Shown piece after piece: positions 36,454 to 46,126 of a DNA stretch of 64,000 nt (position 1 is the stretch's first letter; each line of letters starts with the position of its first letter). Below the pieces are notes generated by a model. It saw nothing but the letters and a program-made list of their open reading frames with translations, made no database searches and was not told the DNA's origin. The DNA lies in NCBI GenBank assembly GCA_003232385.1, contig QIJE01000001.1, positions 93,350 through 157,349 of the forward strand. The letters are read 5' to 3'. Source of the DNA: a bacterium (lineage in GTDB: Bacteria > SZUA-79 > Acidulodesulfobacterales > Acidulodesulfobacteraceae). Both the position numbers and the translations under genes were made by a program.

Positions 36454-37317
36454 TCAAATCAAGCCCTTAGCCCTTAAATATGCGGCATCAACTGCCGAAT
36501 CAATAACGTATTTAATTCGTCCCTCTTCAAGCTTGGCGAGTCCGTATGCGGTCGTTCCTCCGGAAGAGGTTACCATATCTTTTAGTTCTTTCGTCGATGT
36601 TTTTGAAAATTCATTGCTGTTAAGAATTTCTGCGGACCCTAAAATAGTCTGCACGGATAGCGTTTTTGCAATTTCCTTTGGAAGACCTAATTTAACCCCT
36701 GCCTCTATTAATCCCTCTGCTATCAAAAAGATATAGGCCGGACCGCTACCGCTTAAGGCCGTAACCGCATCAAAATATTTTTCGTCTGCCGAAACGACCT
36801 TTGAGGATGTTTCTATCAGTTTAATAATTAAACAGGCGTCCTCCTTGTAAACGTTAACATTGTGACAGATTACGCTCATACCCTTGCCTACCAAAGAATT
36901 TATATTCGGCATAACCCTGAATATTTTAAGTGGGTGGCTTTGCTTTATAAAATCTTTCAGCATTTTATCGAAAATTCTTTCAATAAAATCTATCTTAATT
37001 CCGCCTGCAATAGAAACAAAAACCGGCGGTTTTTTACCCTTAATAAAATTATTTAACGTCTGCGCCGAAACCTCAAGAACGCTTTCAACGGAATACGGCT
37101 TAACGGCTATAAAAACCGTATCGCAGTTTTCTACGATTTCTCCGATACTGCTTAAAGCGTTTACTCTCAAGCTATTTTTGACAAATTTGGTTCTTTCGTC
37201 GTCGGGATCATAAAAAAAAATCTTTATATTCGATTCCGCGTCTCTCATTCCCTTTATCAGCCCATATGCCATATTTCCGGCACCTATAAAACCGACAATT
37301 CGTTCTTTTGCAAGCAT
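36454..37317 (-). CDS. proC: Pyrroline-5-carboxylate reductase
   Basis: 287 residues. NAD(P)-binding IVGFIGAGNMAYGLIKGM, then FRVMPNINSLVGKGMSVIC and the C-terminal signature ALSGSGPAYIFLIAEGLIEAGVKLG and VTSSGGTTAYGLAKLE. It makes proline from pyrroline-5-carboxylate. The YggS-like gene follows 103 bases later on the same strand. Confidence 0.95.
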   Translation of the reverse strand: MLAKERIVGFIGAGNMAYGLIKGMRDAESNIKIFFYDPDDERTKFVKNSLRVNALSSIGEIVENCDTVFIAVKPYSVESVLEVSAQTLNNFIKGKKPPVFVSIAGGIKIDFIERIFDKMLKDFIKQSHPLKIFRVMPNINSLVGKGMSVICHNVNVYKEDACLIIKLIETSSKVVSADEKYFDAVTALSGSGPAYIFLIAEGLIEAGVKLGLPKEIAKTLSVQTILGSAEILNSNEFSKTSTKELKDMVTSSGGTTAYGLAKLEEGRIKYVIDSAVDAAYLRAKGLI

Positions 37318-37387
37318 ATACCCTCCATATTTTCTAAATTATTTTTGATATTATTGCTGCATCTTAATTCTTAAAATCGCCTATCGG

Positions 37388-37966
37388 TTAAATCAGACGG
37401 GATTCCCTTAAAATAGGAATCAGTTTCTGAATACATAATCCCAAAACATTTTCGAAAGAACCCAAGTAGGACTCTATAATTCCGCCTTCATCCTGAATTC
37501 CGTAACTTCCGGCTTTATCCATGGGAGAATGTTTATTTAAATATTTAACTATATCTTCCTTGCTTAACGGCCTTATTGCAACCAACGTCTTATCAAAAAC
37601 CGTTTTATAAACGCCGATATTTTTATTTATCAAACAAGCACCGGTATAGACGTAGTGAATTTTGCCGGAAAGCAGACTTAATGTTTTAACCGCGTCTCTA
37701 AAATATTTCGGCTTACCGAAGGTTTTTCCGTTAAAATAAATAACCGTATCCGAACCGATTATGAAGCTATCCGGATAATCATCCTGTAAACTTTCGGCTT
37801 TTTTCAGCGCCAAATCGGAAACAAAACACTCTATGGATATTGTTTTCTCGTCAAACCTCGTTTCAACCGAAAGCCTGTGCTTCATACCGATAAAGTTAAG
37901 CCCTAATTTTTCGAGTAAATAACTCCTTCTTTTCGAAGACGAAGCCAATATTATTTTTTTTTCCAT
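37388..37966 (-). CDS. maf: Maf-like nucleotide pyrophosphatase
   Basis: 192 residues from the ATG at 37966 (MEKKIILASSSKRRSYLLEKLGL). An upstream TTG at 38029 is unlikely because a promoter lies between. Catalytic aspartate region FIIGSDTVIYFNGK and the end DKAGSYGIQDEGG are typical. Maf proteins hydrolyse non-canonical nucleoside triphosphates and influence septum formation. It precedes proC on the same strand with 70 bases between. Confidence 0.92.
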   Translation of the reverse strand: MEKKIILASSSKRRSYLLEKLGLNFIGMKHRLSVETRFDEKTISIECFVSDLALKKAESLQDDYPDSFIIGSDTVIYFNGKTFGKPKYFRDAVKTLSLLSGKIHYVYTGACLINKNIGVYKTVFDKTLVAIRPLSKEDIVKYLNKHSPMDKAGSYGIQDEGGIIESYLGSFENVLGLCIQKLIPILRESRLI

Positions 37967-37999
37967 TATATGTAAATTTTGATACTTCAATACTATACG

Positions 38000-38029
38000 A
38001 TTATATAGTTTTTTCCGTGTATTTATCAA
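38000..38029 (-). promoter_or_regulatory. Promoter of maf
   Basis: TTGATA (38029-38024), 18 bases, then TATAAT (38005-38000) on the minus strand. The predicted start near 37993 leaves a leader of about 27 bases before the ATG at 37966, and rules out the upstream TTG. Confidence 0.6.
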
Positions 38030-38042
38030 CAGAATTAATAAA

Positions 38043-38071
38043 TTAACTTGATTTTAAAATAATTGTATAAT
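38043..38071 (+). promoter_or_regulatory. Promoter of the cation exporter, near-leaderless
   Basis: TTAACT (38043-38048), 17 bases, then TATAAT (38066-38071). The predicted start near 38078 is only 4-5 bases before the ATG at 38083 and there is no ribosome site. Confidence 0.45.
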
Positions 38072-38082
38072 ATTCTATAAGA

Positions 38083-39081
38083 ATGTTGTCAATTGCAGAA
38101 AACACCTTAAACACAAAACCTGCTAAATCTACCGAGCATGCCGACGGCGAGAAACATGTCCATTCCCATTCATTGGGTTTAAACGGCGAATCTTTCAGAT
38201 CGGAAAAAAACCTAAAAATAGCATTTTTTCTCACTATTTTTATACTCCTTGTGGAATTTAGCGGCGCTATTATTTCTAAGAGTATGGCGTTGTATTCCAA
38301 TTCCGGACATATCTTGGTAGATGCGTCGTCGCTTCTACTTGCATGGTTTGCCCAAAAACAGATAAGAAAAATACCTAACGGAAAAAATACTTACGGCTAT
38401 CATAGGATGGGAATATTAGCGGCTCTTTTAAACTCGCTTTTGCTTTTAATAATATCCGCAGTATTAATTTACGAAAGCTATTTGAGGCTCCTTCGTCCGG
38501 AAATAGTTAATTCGAAGATTATGATAATATTTCCGATAGTAAGTCTGTTTATAAATGTTTTAATAGGACTAAAAATTCATAAAGACATTCATAGCAATTT
38601 AAACCTAAAGGGTTCATTTTTCCATATACTGGGAGATTCTCTTATTTCAGTAGCTATCATAGCCGCCGGAATAATTATTTACTTTACCGGGCTTGATTAT
38701 GTAGACCCAATAATGAGCTTGATCGTTTCGCCCATTATTGCAATAGGAGCATTTTCCGTTATAAACGAAACAATAAATATACTATTGGAAGGCGTTCCTA
38801 AAGAAATTGATTTTCTGAAGGTCAAAACCGAGATTCTTAAAAAACGGGGAGTGGAAGAAGTGCACGACCTTCACATATGGAGTATGTCTAAATCTTTTAG
38901 GCTACTAAGCGCCCATATTCTCATAGAGAAAAATATATCTAATTCATCGGATATATGCTGTATTATAGAGGATATTCAAAAAACCCTCAAGGAAAAATTC
39001 GAAATAAACCATGTAGTGATACAACCGGAGCTGACTATTTGCGATATGACAAATACTTTTTGCATCCATCAAAATGTTTAG
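38083..39081 (+). CDS. Cation diffusion facilitator (zinc exporter, CzcD/ZitB-like)
   Basis: 332 residues. Six membrane helices follow a His-rich N-terminus (HVHSHS near 26-31). HxxxD metal sites are present in helix 2 (GHILVD) and helix 5 (FHILGD), which in this family indicates Zn2+ selectivity. The C-terminal cytoplasmic domain has VEEVHDLHIWSMS and a closing CDMTNTFCIHQ that could also bind metal. It exports Zn2+ in exchange for H+. It is divergent from maf. Confidence 0.92.
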   Translation: MLSIAENTLNTKPAKSTEHADGEKHVHSHSLGLNGESFRSEKNLKIAFFLTIFILLVEFSGAIISKSMALYSNSGHILVDASSLLLAWFAQKQIRKIPNGKNTYGYHRMGILAALLNSLLLLIISAVLIYESYLRLLRPEIVNSKIMIIFPIVSLFINVLIGLKIHKDIHSNLNLKGSFFHILGDSLISVAIIAAGIIIYFTGLDYVDPIMSLIVSPIIAIGAFSVINETINILLEGVPKEIDFLKVKTEILKKRGVEEVHDLHIWSMSKSFRLLSAHILIEKNISNSSDICCIIEDIQKTLKEKFEINHVVIQPELTICDMTNTFCIHQNV

Positions 39082-39172
39082 GATAATCATAGACGGTTTA
39101 TTTTTTACTTGAAATTATTTTTTAAATATGTAAAATATTACTAACATTAAATCTGAATGGAACACTTTGTGC

Positions 39173-40012
39173 ATGAGGTTTATAACATCCGAGTTAATAT
39201 CGAACGCCGTTAAAAATTTAATAATCAGCTCAAGCATTAATTTGCCAGAAGATACCCGTAAAAGTTTAAAGTTAGCCCTCGAGAAAGAAATTTCCGAATC
39301 CGGAAAGACCGTCTTAAGTCAAATATTGCTGAATGCCGACATTGCAGAACTTGAAAATAAGCCGCTGTGTCAGGATACCGGCCTTGCCGTATTTTTTGTA
39401 GAAATAGGTGCCGACGTTACCGTTAAGGGTAAAAATTTAACCGATGCTATAAATGAAGGTACAAGGGCGGGGTACTCGGAGGGATTTTTAAGAAAATCTA
39501 CGTGCGATCCTTTCACAAGAAAAAATATCGGAGACAATACTCCGGCAATAATACATTATGACGTTACCGATGGTGATAAGCTTAAAATAATGTATTCCGC
39601 CAAGGGTGGCGGAAGTGAAAATATGAGTAAAATAAAAATGTTGCGTCCTTCAGACGGAAAAGACGGGATTATCAATTTTGTCGTTGAAACGATGCGGGAG
39701 GCGGGACCGAATCCATGCCCCCCTAATATCGTAGGAATAGGTATCGGCGGCAATTTTGAAAGGTCCGCTATTCTTGCAAAAAAATCTCTTTTTAGGGAAT
39801 TGGGCTCAAGAAACGACGACGACGAATTAAACGAAATGGAAAGAATTATCTTTGAAAAAGTTAATAATATCGGAACGGGGCCGATGGGGTTCGGCGGGAT
39901 TTATACGGCGATAGGCGTGCATATAATCAAAGAGCCGTGCCATATAGCAAGTCTTCCCGTTGCCGTAAATCTCGGATGTCATTCGTACAAACACGGCGAA
40001 GCCGTCATTTAA
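39173..40012 (+). CDS. Fumarate hydratase class I, alpha subunit
   Basis: 279 residues from the ATG at 39173 (a TTG at 39167 is the alternative). Cluster cysteines lie in PLCQDTGLAVFF, CPPNIVGIGIGG and LGCHSYKHGEAVI. It forms the [4Fe-4S] half of a two-subunit class I fumarase, with the beta subunit 16 bases downstream. The enzyme interconverts fumarate and malate. The oxygen-labile class I form fits an anaerobic life and may run toward fumarate in a reductive cycle. Confidence 0.93.
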   Translation: MRFITSELISNAVKNLIISSSINLPEDTRKSLKLALEKEISESGKTVLSQILLNADIAELENKPLCQDTGLAVFFVEIGADVTVKGKNLTDAINEGTRAGYSEGFLRKSTCDPFTRKNIGDNTPAIIHYDVTDGDKLKIMYSAKGGGSENMSKIKMLRPSDGKDGIINFVVETMREAGPNPCPPNIVGIGIGGNFERSAILAKKSLFRELGSRNDDDELNEMERIIFEKVNNIGTGPMGFGGIYTAIGVHIIKEPCHIASLPVAVNLGCHSYKHGEAVI

Positions 40013-40028
40013 CTTATATATAAACAAA

Positions 40029-40595
40029 ATGAATATCAAAAAACTAAGCGCTCCCCTTACAGATGATACAATATTAAGTCTGAGGACAGGCGACGAGGTA
40101 TCTATAAGCGGGACGATCTATACCGCAAGAGACCAAGCCCACTTTAGGTTGGTCAAGCTAATAGAGGAAAATAAACCCCTACCTTTTGATATTCAAGGAC
40201 AAATTATTTACTATGTCGGGCCCACCCCGGAAAAACCGGGCGAAGTTATAGGCTCGGCCGGACCCACTACAAGCTATAGAATGGATGCGTATACGCCCAC
40301 GCTGATTAAACTCGGATTAAAGGGAATGATAGGTAAGGGCAAAAGATCTATTGAAGTAAGAGAAGCGATGCAAAAATATAAGGCGGTGTATTTCGGTGCC
40401 ATTGGAGGGGCGGGGGCATTAATTTCCAAAACCATAAAAGATGCTAAGGTCATTGCATATGAAGACCTTTTGTCCGAAGCCGTCCGTAAACTCTTAGTCG
40501 AAGACTTCCGCGTCGTCGTCATAAACGACGCATACGGCGGAGACTTGTATGAAGACGGAAAAAAACAATACGAAAACAAATATATTAATAGATAG
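40029..40595 (+). CDS. Fumarate hydratase class I, beta subunit
   Basis: 188 residues. Typical motifs: LSLRTGDEVSISGTIYTARDQAH, YVGPTPEKPGEVIGSAGPTTS, GKGKRSIEVREAM and FGAIGGAGALISKTIK. It completes the class I fumarase with the preceding gene, and the two are clearly cotranscribed. sucC begins 36 bases further on. Confidence 0.93.
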   Translation: MNIKKLSAPLTDDTILSLRTGDEVSISGTIYTARDQAHFRLVKLIEENKPLPFDIQGQIIYYVGPTPEKPGEVIGSAGPTTSYRMDAYTPTLIKLGLKGMIGKGKRSIEVREAMQKYKAVYFGAIGGAGALISKTIKDAKVIAYEDLLSEAVRKLLVEDFRVVVINDAYGGDLYEDGKKQYENKYINR

Positions 40596-40631
40596 AACTA
40601 ATTAAACTCATAACACATATTTATCGTTATT

Positions 40632-41810
40632 ATGGACATTCACGAATATCAGGCAAAAGAACTTTTGAACAACAGCGGCGTTAAGACTCTTAAGTCTGTC
40701 TTGTGTCGTAACCCTGAAGAAGCATACAGGGCTTATCAGGTATTGTCGTCTTCGCTCGTTGCCGTAAAGGCTCAGGTTCACGCAGGCGGAAGAGGAAAGG
40801 CCGGCGGTGTTAAGATAGTAAAATCTGCCGACGAGGCTAAATCCATTGCCGAAAAAATGATAGGCATGAATCTAATTACCAAACAAACAGGGAAAGAAGG
40901 AAAAATCGTGAGAAAGGTCCTTATAGAAGAGGGGGCCGCAATAGTAAAAGAGTATTATCTATCCGTTACGATAGACAGAAAGATATCGTCTGTCGTGTTT
41001 GTCGTAAGCGCAGATGGGGGCATGGAGATTGAAGAAGTATCTAAAAATACTCCCGAGAAGATTTTAACCGTTTCAATCAACCCGATGCATGGCGTAAAAT
41101 CCTTCCATATACTCAAAATGCTTTTATTTCTCGGCATTAAAAAAAATCTTTACAATGATTTTTCTAATCTTATAAACCTTTTATACAACGCTTTTGTTAA
41201 GGAAGATATGTCAATGCTTGAGATTAATCCGTTAATTCTAACCGAAGCAAACCTGTTTATCCCATTAGACGCTAAAATAATATTAGACGATAACGCATCC
41301 ATAAGGCACCCTTATTTTAGCGACTTTGAAGACGAGGACGAGGAAGAGCCCTTAGAGATTAAAGCAAAAAGCGTTGGGCTTAATTATATAAAACTAGACG
41401 GAAACGTCGGATGCATGGTGAACGGCGCAGGACTTGCCATGGCTACGATGGATACTATTAAAGAGTTTGGAGCGATGCCGGCTAATTTTCTTGATGTAGG
41501 CGGAACGGCCGATAGTAAGAGGGTAGAGACGGCATTTAACATTCTTTTGTCCGACAAAAATGTCAAGGGTATATTTATTAATATATTCGGCGGGATCGTC
41601 AAGTGCGATATGGTTGCGAAAGGGGTTATCACCGCAGCTAAAAATATCGGATTAAAATTGCCCGTCGTCATAAGATTGGAAGGCACTAATGCAGAAACTG
41701 CCGTAAAATTAATCAATAACTCCGAAATGAATTTTATAGTTAGTAGAGACCTTGCGGATGGAGCTAAAAAAATTTCGGATATAGTTAATAAAACAAAAAC
41801 AAATTTATGA
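40632..41810 (+). CDS. sucC: Succinyl-CoA synthetase beta subunit (ADP-forming)
   Basis: 392 residues. Starts [22 protein letters not shown]-grasp [27 protein letters not shown]; the C-terminal [18 protein letters not shown] and [14 protein letters not shown]. It works with SucD to interconvert succinyl-CoA and succinate with ATP. It overlaps sucD by 4 bases (ATGA), so the two are translationally coupled. Together with kor and fumarase it covers 2-oxoglutarate to malate. Confidence 0.95.
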   Translation: MDIHEYQAKELLNNSGVKTLKSVLCRNPEEAYRAYQVLSSSLVAVKAQVHAGGRGKAGGVKIVKSADEAKSIAEKMIGMNLITKQTGKEGKIVRKVLIEEGAAIVKEYYLSVTIDRKISSVVFVVSADGGMEIEEVSKNTPEKILTVSINPMHGVKSFHILKMLLFLGIKKNLYNDFSNLINLLYNAFVKEDMSMLEINPLILTEANLFIPLDAKIILDDNASIRHPYFSDFEDEDEEEPLEIKAKSVGLNYIKLDGNVGCMVNGAGLAMATMDTIKEFGAMPANFLDVGGTADSKRVETAFNILLSDKNVKGIFINIFGGIVKCDMVAKGVITAAKNIGLKLPVVIRLEGTNAETAVKLINNSEMNFIVSRDLADGAKKISDIVNKTKTNL

Positions 41811-42688
41811 GCATACTGATAAATAAAAATACTTCTGTATTAGTTCAGGGAATTACCGGAAAAGAAGGGTCGTTTCATGCTTTAAAATGTATAGAATACG
41901 GCACAAACATTATTGCGGGCGTTACCCCGTTTAAGGGCAAAACATTATTTAACGAATCCATACCTGTTTACAATACGATAGAAGAGGCAAAAAAAGAGGG
42001 CAAAAAGATAGACGCAACGATGGTTTTCGTTCCTGCCGGCTTTGCCGCTTCAAGCATAATAGAGGCAATAGAAGCAGAAATTTCGCTCATAGTTTGCATA
42101 ACGGAGGGTATACCGGTAATGGATATGTTGAACGTCAAAGCCGCCTTAAATTGCTCGAAATCTATTATGATAGGGCCGAATTGTCCCGGAATTATTACTG
42201 CAGACGAATGTAAAATCGGCATTATGCCCGGATTTATTCATAAAAAAGGTAAAATAGGTGTTTTATCCAGGAGCGGCACGCTCACGTATGAAGCGGTGAA
42301 CCAGATTACTAAAGCGGGGTTTGGCGAAACTACCTGCATAGGTATCGGAGGCGATCCCATAATAGGTTCTTCCTTTACCGACTTTTTAAGGCTGTTTGAA
42401 AAAGATCCCGAAACAGAAGCGGTAGTCATGATTGGAGAAATAGGAGGGACCGCGGAAGAGGAGGCTTCGGAATTCGTTAAAAACAATATGAAAAAGCCCG
42501 TTGTGGGATTTATTGCCGGTAAAACTGCTCCTGCGGGTAGAAGAATGGGGCATGCCGGCGCAATAATCTCCGGAGGCAAAGGAACCGCCCCCGAAAAACT
42601 TAAAACTATGGAAACAAATGGAGTATATATTGCCGATAATCCCTCCGTAATTGCCGAAACGCTCAAGAAGGCTCTAAAACTTCATTAA
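41807..42688 (+). CDS. sucD: Succinyl-CoA synthetase alpha subunit
   Basis: 293 residues. CoA-binding [30 protein letters not shown]; phosphohistidine in [17 protein letters not shown]. Length is normal. The korD gene starts 27 bases downstream with a GTAGGAGG ribosome site. Confidence 0.95.
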   Translation: MSILINKNTSVLVQGITGKEGSFHALKCIEYGTNIIAGVTPFKGKTLFNESIPVYNTIEEAKKEGKKIDATMVFVPAGFAASSIIEAIEAEISLIVCITEGIPVMDMLNVKAALNCSKSIMIGPNCPGIITADECKIGIMPGFIHKKGKIGVLSRSGTLTYEAVNQITKAGFGETTCIGIGGDPIIGSSFTDFLRLFEKDPETEAVVMIGEIGGTAEEEASEFVKNNMKKPVVGFIAGKTAPAGRRMGHAGAIISGGKGTAPEKLKTMETNGVYIADNPSVIAETLKKALKLH

Positions 42689-42715
42689 CCAATAAAACTT
42701 TCGTAGGAGGCTAAC

Positions 42716-43042
42716 GTGCCCGAAAAAAACAATAAAAATCTAAACGACGACGCGGCTATCGTTGCACCTGCAAATTTTAACGCATGTGACGGTGGAGAGA
42801 TCGAAATCGAAACAAATGACGGACTTACGATGAGGAAGACTTCGGGAAAAGGGAAAAGGGGTAATACCACGATTAGTATAATCGTCAACTATTGCAAGGG
42901 ATGTGAACTTTGCGTAGCGTTTTGTCCCGAGCATATTCTTGAGATGGACAAAGAGATAGTCAAAGTCATTGATATATCTAAATGTACCAAATGCAATATG
43001 TGCGAATATTTATGTCCCGATTTTTCGATTAGCGTAGAATAG
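42716..43042 (+). CDS. korD: 2-oxoglutarate:ferredoxin oxidoreductase, ferredoxin-like delta subunit
   Basis: 108 residues from a GTG start with GTAGGAGG 5 bases upstream. Residues 1-45 are a poorly conserved polar extension. The rest is a two-cluster [4Fe-4S] ferredoxin: CKGCELCVAFCPEH and CTKCNMCEYLCPDF. It is the electron-carrying subunit and starts the order D-A-B-C seen in kor/for operons. Confidence 0.9.
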   Translation: MPEKNNKNLNDDAAIVAPANFNACDGGEIEIETNDGLTMRKTSGKGKRGNTTISIIVNYCKGCELCVAFCPEHILEMDKEIVKVIDISKCTKCNMCEYLCPDFSISVE

Positions 43043-43078
43043 CATAATAACGGTTAATAACGGGGGAATAATACAACA

Positions 43079-44215
43079 ATGGCTAAAAATATAAAATTGA
43101 TGCAGGGAAATGAAGCAATTGCTGAGGGAGCGATTATAGCGGGATGCAATTTTTTTGCGGGCTATCCTATAACTCCGTCTTCCGAGATAGCGGAGCTTTT
43201 ATCAAGTAAACTTCCAAAAACCGGCGGTGTATTTCTTCAGATGGAAGATGAAATTTCCGCCTTGGGAGCGGTACTTGGCGCTGCATTAGGCGGAGCCAAA
43301 GCGATTACCGCCTCTTCCGGTCCGGGTATTTCGTTAAAGCAGGAACATATAGGCTATGCATCAATGAGTGAGATTCCATGCGTTATTGTAAACGTTATGA
43401 GAGGCGGACCATCTACGGGTTTACCGACACTTCCCGCGCAGAGCGATATTATGCAGGCAAAATGGGGGACGCACGGAGACCACGCAATCATAGCAATTGT
43501 ACCTTCAAGCGTTAACGAATCTCTTTATGAAACCATAAGGGCATTTAATTTATCCATAAAATATAGAACACCGGTTCTCATTCTAACCGATGAAATAATC
43601 GGTCACATGAGGGAAAAGGTTGTAGTTCCCGATAAAAGCGATGTTGATATAATAGACGTAAAATTACCTGACGTTCCTCCTGAAGAGTATAATCCGTATA
43701 ACTACACAAGTGGTGCAGTAACGCCGTTAGCCCCTATGGGTGAAGGATATCGCTATCACGTTACAGGGCTTATTCACGGCGAAACCGGTTTTCCCTCTCA
43801 AAAAACGGAGACTATTAAAAATGCGCAGAACTGGCTTATAGATAAAATTTATAAAAATATTGAAGACATAGAAAAATTCGATGAATTTCAAACCGAGGAT
43901 GCGGATATACTTGTAGTTGCTTACGGCTCTACTTCGCGTTCGACGAGGCAGGCCGTCATGATGGCAAGAACCGCCGGTATAAAAGCAGGCATGTTTAGAC
44001 CTATAACAATATGGCCCTTTCCGGAAAAACAAATTTCTAATCTCTCAAAAAGAATTAAAAAGATTTTAGTTCCGGAAATGAATATGGGGCAGATAATTTT
44101 AGAGATTCAAAGAAATGCTTGCGAGAGTCAGGTTTATGGTTTAAATGTAGTTACCGGAGAACCGATTACTCCCGATCAAATTTACGCAAAGATAAAAGAA
44201 ATAGCGGAATCATAA
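43079..44215 (+). CDS. korA: 2-oxoglutarate:ferredoxin oxidoreductase, alpha subunit
   Basis: 378 residues. Domain I starts MQGNEAIAEGAIIAGCNFFAGYPITPSSEI; GPGISLKQEHIGYA and RGGPSTGLPTLPAQSD follow; domain II contains VVAYGSTSRSTRQAV. The KorA type (2-oxoglutarate) rather than pyruvate is favoured by the four-subunit order and the sucCD neighbours. It handles the CoA and 2-oxo acid with KorB. Confidence 0.9.
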   Translation: MAKNIKLMQGNEAIAEGAIIAGCNFFAGYPITPSSEIAELLSSKLPKTGGVFLQMEDEISALGAVLGAALGGAKAITASSGPGISLKQEHIGYASMSEIPCVIVNVMRGGPSTGLPTLPAQSDIMQAKWGTHGDHAIIAIVPSSVNESLYETIRAFNLSIKYRTPVLILTDEIIGHMREKVVVPDKSDVDIIDVKLPDVPPEEYNPYNYTSGAVTPLAPMGEGYRYHVTGLIHGETGFPSQKTETIKNAQNWLIDKIYKNIEDIEKFDEFQTEDADILVVAYGSTSRSTRQAVMMARTAGIKAGMFRPITIWPFPEKQISNLSKRIKKILVPEMNMGQIILEIQRNACESQVYGLNVVTGEPITPDQIYAKIKEIAES

Positions 44216-44247
44216 TTAATCTTACTTATATATGCAGGAGATTTAAA

Positions 44248-45075
44248 ATGATAAAAACAAAATTCGATTATGATAAATATTTGCGAAAAAATACGCTGCC
44301 GCATATATGGTGCCCCGGTTGCGGAGACGGAATCATTCTAAAGGCTCTTTTAAGGGCTATTGATAAATGCGAATACCCCAAGGATGACGTCGTAGTAGCA
44401 TCCGGTATCGGCTGTGCCTCCAGGCTTCCCGGCTATGTCGATTTCAACACGATTCACACTACGCACGGAAGGGCATTAACGTTTGCGACAGGAATTAAAA
44501 TGTTTAAGCCGAGGCTCAAGGTTATTGCGATATCAGGCGACGGTGATGCCCTGGCGATAGGCGGAAATCATTTTATACACGCCGCAAGAAGAAACATAGA
44601 TATAACCATGATTATTTTTAATAATTATACGTATGGAATGACCGGCGGGCAGTATTCTCCGACACAGCCGCTCGGCACATATTCCACCACAACGTCTTTC
44701 GGAAGTATCGAACAGCCTTTTGATGCTTGTAATTTGGCTCAAGCGGCAGGGGCGACATGGGTAGGCAGATCAACTTCATATCATGCCGTTCAACTTGAAA
44801 AGTTTATAGTCAGTGCTCTTAAACACACCGGTTTTTCGGTCTTAGAAGTTATCACAAACTGCCATATTTCCTTCGGAAGAAGAAATAAAATGAAATCTCC
44901 CGTCGAAATGGTTAAATATCAAAAAGAAAAGGCTATTCCTATCCGTTCTGCCGAAAATATGTCCGATGAGGAATTAGCCGGAAGATTCAAAACCGGAATT
45001 TTTCTTGAAAACACCGATAAGCCGGAATTTTCAAGCGAGTATCGTAAAATGGCTGAAACGTTAAAAACAAAATAG
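44248..45075 (+). CDS. korB: 2-oxoglutarate:ferredoxin oxidoreductase, beta subunit (TPP-binding)
   Basis: 275 residues from the ATG at 44248; GCAGGAG lies about 9 bases upstream. Cluster and TPP motifs: HIWCPGCGDGIILKALLRA, GIGCASRLPGY, and GDGDALAIGGNHFIHAARRN ending in IIFNN. It binds thiamine diphosphate and holds a [4Fe-4S] cluster. Placed between korA and korC in the same transcript. Confidence 0.93.
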   Translation: MIKTKFDYDKYLRKNTLPHIWCPGCGDGIILKALLRAIDKCEYPKDDVVVASGIGCASRLPGYVDFNTIHTTHGRALTFATGIKMFKPRLKVIAISGDGDALAIGGNHFIHAARRNIDITMIIFNNYTYGMTGGQYSPTQPLGTYSTTTSFGSIEQPFDACNLAQAAGATWVGRSTSYHAVQLEKFIVSALKHTGFSVLEVITNCHISFGRRNKMKSPVEMVKYQKEKAIPIRSAENMSDEELAGRFKTGIFLENTDKPEFSSEYRKMAETLKTK

Positions 45076-45107
45076 TAAAATTCATAATTTAAAAGAGGGC
45101 ACCGAAT

Positions 45108-45662
45108 ATGAACGACAGGATTGAATTCAGGTTTTCCGGATCGGGCGGTCAGGGTTTAATATTGGCCGGAATTATATTGGCGGATGCTGCCGCAATTTAT
45201 GAAGATAAGAATGCGGTTCAAACTCAGTCTTACGGACCTGAGGCGAGAGGCGGCTCCAGCAAATCTGAAGTGATCGTATCCGATAGCCCTATCGAATACC
45301 CTAAGGCGACAAAGGTAGATTATATGGTTGCTCTGACGCAAGAATCCTTCAATAAATACATAGACGACGTTAAGGAAACAGGCATTGTTATCGCCGATAA
45401 AGAGCTTGTAACGGATTTTTCAAAGGCAAGAGGCAAGCTTTACGTAATAGATATGGTAAAATCGGCGAGAGAAGAACTTGGGAAGGTTCTTGGATTAAAT
45501 ATTATAGCCCTTGGCGTACTTGTCGAGATATCAGGAATAGTTTCTCACGAGTCTATTAAAAATGCACTTATAAAAAGAGTTCCGAGTGGATTTGAAGATT
45601 ACAATAAAAAAGCAATAGAGATAGGTTTTAAATTAGGAAAAGAGATTAAAAATAATAATTAA
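45108..45662 (+). CDS. korC: 2-oxoglutarate:ferredoxin oxidoreductase, gamma subunit
   Basis: 184 residues. FSGSGGQGLILAGIILADAA and QSYGPEARGGSSKSEVIVSD are typical of the gamma subunit. It completes a KorDABC enzyme that reversibly joins succinyl-CoA, CO2 and reduced ferredoxin to 2-oxoglutarate. AAAGAGGGC precedes the ATG. Confidence 0.93.
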   Translation: MNDRIEFRFSGSGGQGLILAGIILADAAAIYEDKNAVQTQSYGPEARGGSSKSEVIVSDSPIEYPKATKVDYMVALTQESFNKYIDDVKETGIVIADKELVTDFSKARGKLYVIDMVKSAREELGKVLGLNIIALGVLVEISGIVSHESIKNALIKRVPSGFEDYNKKAIEIGFKLGKEIKNNN

Positions 45663-45700
45663 AGAGCAAATATAATCAATAAAAAAGAGGTATTACTTAA

Positions 45701-46117
45701 ATGATAGAGCAAACACTTTCCATTATAAAACCGGATGGGGTTAAAAAAGGCTTAACCGGTAAAATCATATTGATGTTCGAGGAAAATGGATTTGAAATTA
45801 AGGCGATAAAAAAGGTTCAGCTCACAAAGAAAGAGGCTGAAGGATTTTATTACGTTCATAAGGATAGACCCTTTTTTAACAGTTTAATCAGCTTCATGAC
45901 AGAGGGCGCTATTATTCCCATGGTATTGTCTGCCGAAAGCGCAATTTCAAAAAACAGAGAAATTATGGGTGCCACCAACCCAAAAGATGCAAAAGAAGGC
46001 ACTATTAGGAAAATGTTTGCGGAAAGCATAGAAAGAAATATCGTTCATGGATCGGATTCTCCGGAATCATCTAAATCTGAAATTTCATTTTTCTTTAATA
46101 TTTTTGAAATATTATAA
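45701..46117 (+). CDS. ndk: Nucleoside-diphosphate kinase
   Basis: 138 residues. QTLSIIKPDGVKKG at the start and the active histidine in NIVHGSDSPESSKSEI near residue 117. It balances NTP pools. It follows korC by 38 bases with an AAAGAGG ribosome site. Confidence 0.96.
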   Translation: MIEQTLSIIKPDGVKKGLTGKIILMFEENGFEIKAIKKVQLTKKEAEGFYYVHKDRPFFNSLISFMTEGAIIPMVLSAESAISKNREIMGATNPKDAKEGTIRKMFAESIERNIVHGSDSPESSKSEISFFFNIFEIL

Positions 46118-46126
46118 ATATTAGAA

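Noticed and set aside
38043..38300. Frame opposite to the cation exporter start
   Set aside because: It overlaps the promoter and the first 70 codons of a well-supported exporter gene.
44119..44247. Upstream extension of korB overlapping the end of korA
   Set aside because: The family N-terminus begins at the ATG at 44248, which has a ribosome site; the extension has no family similarity.
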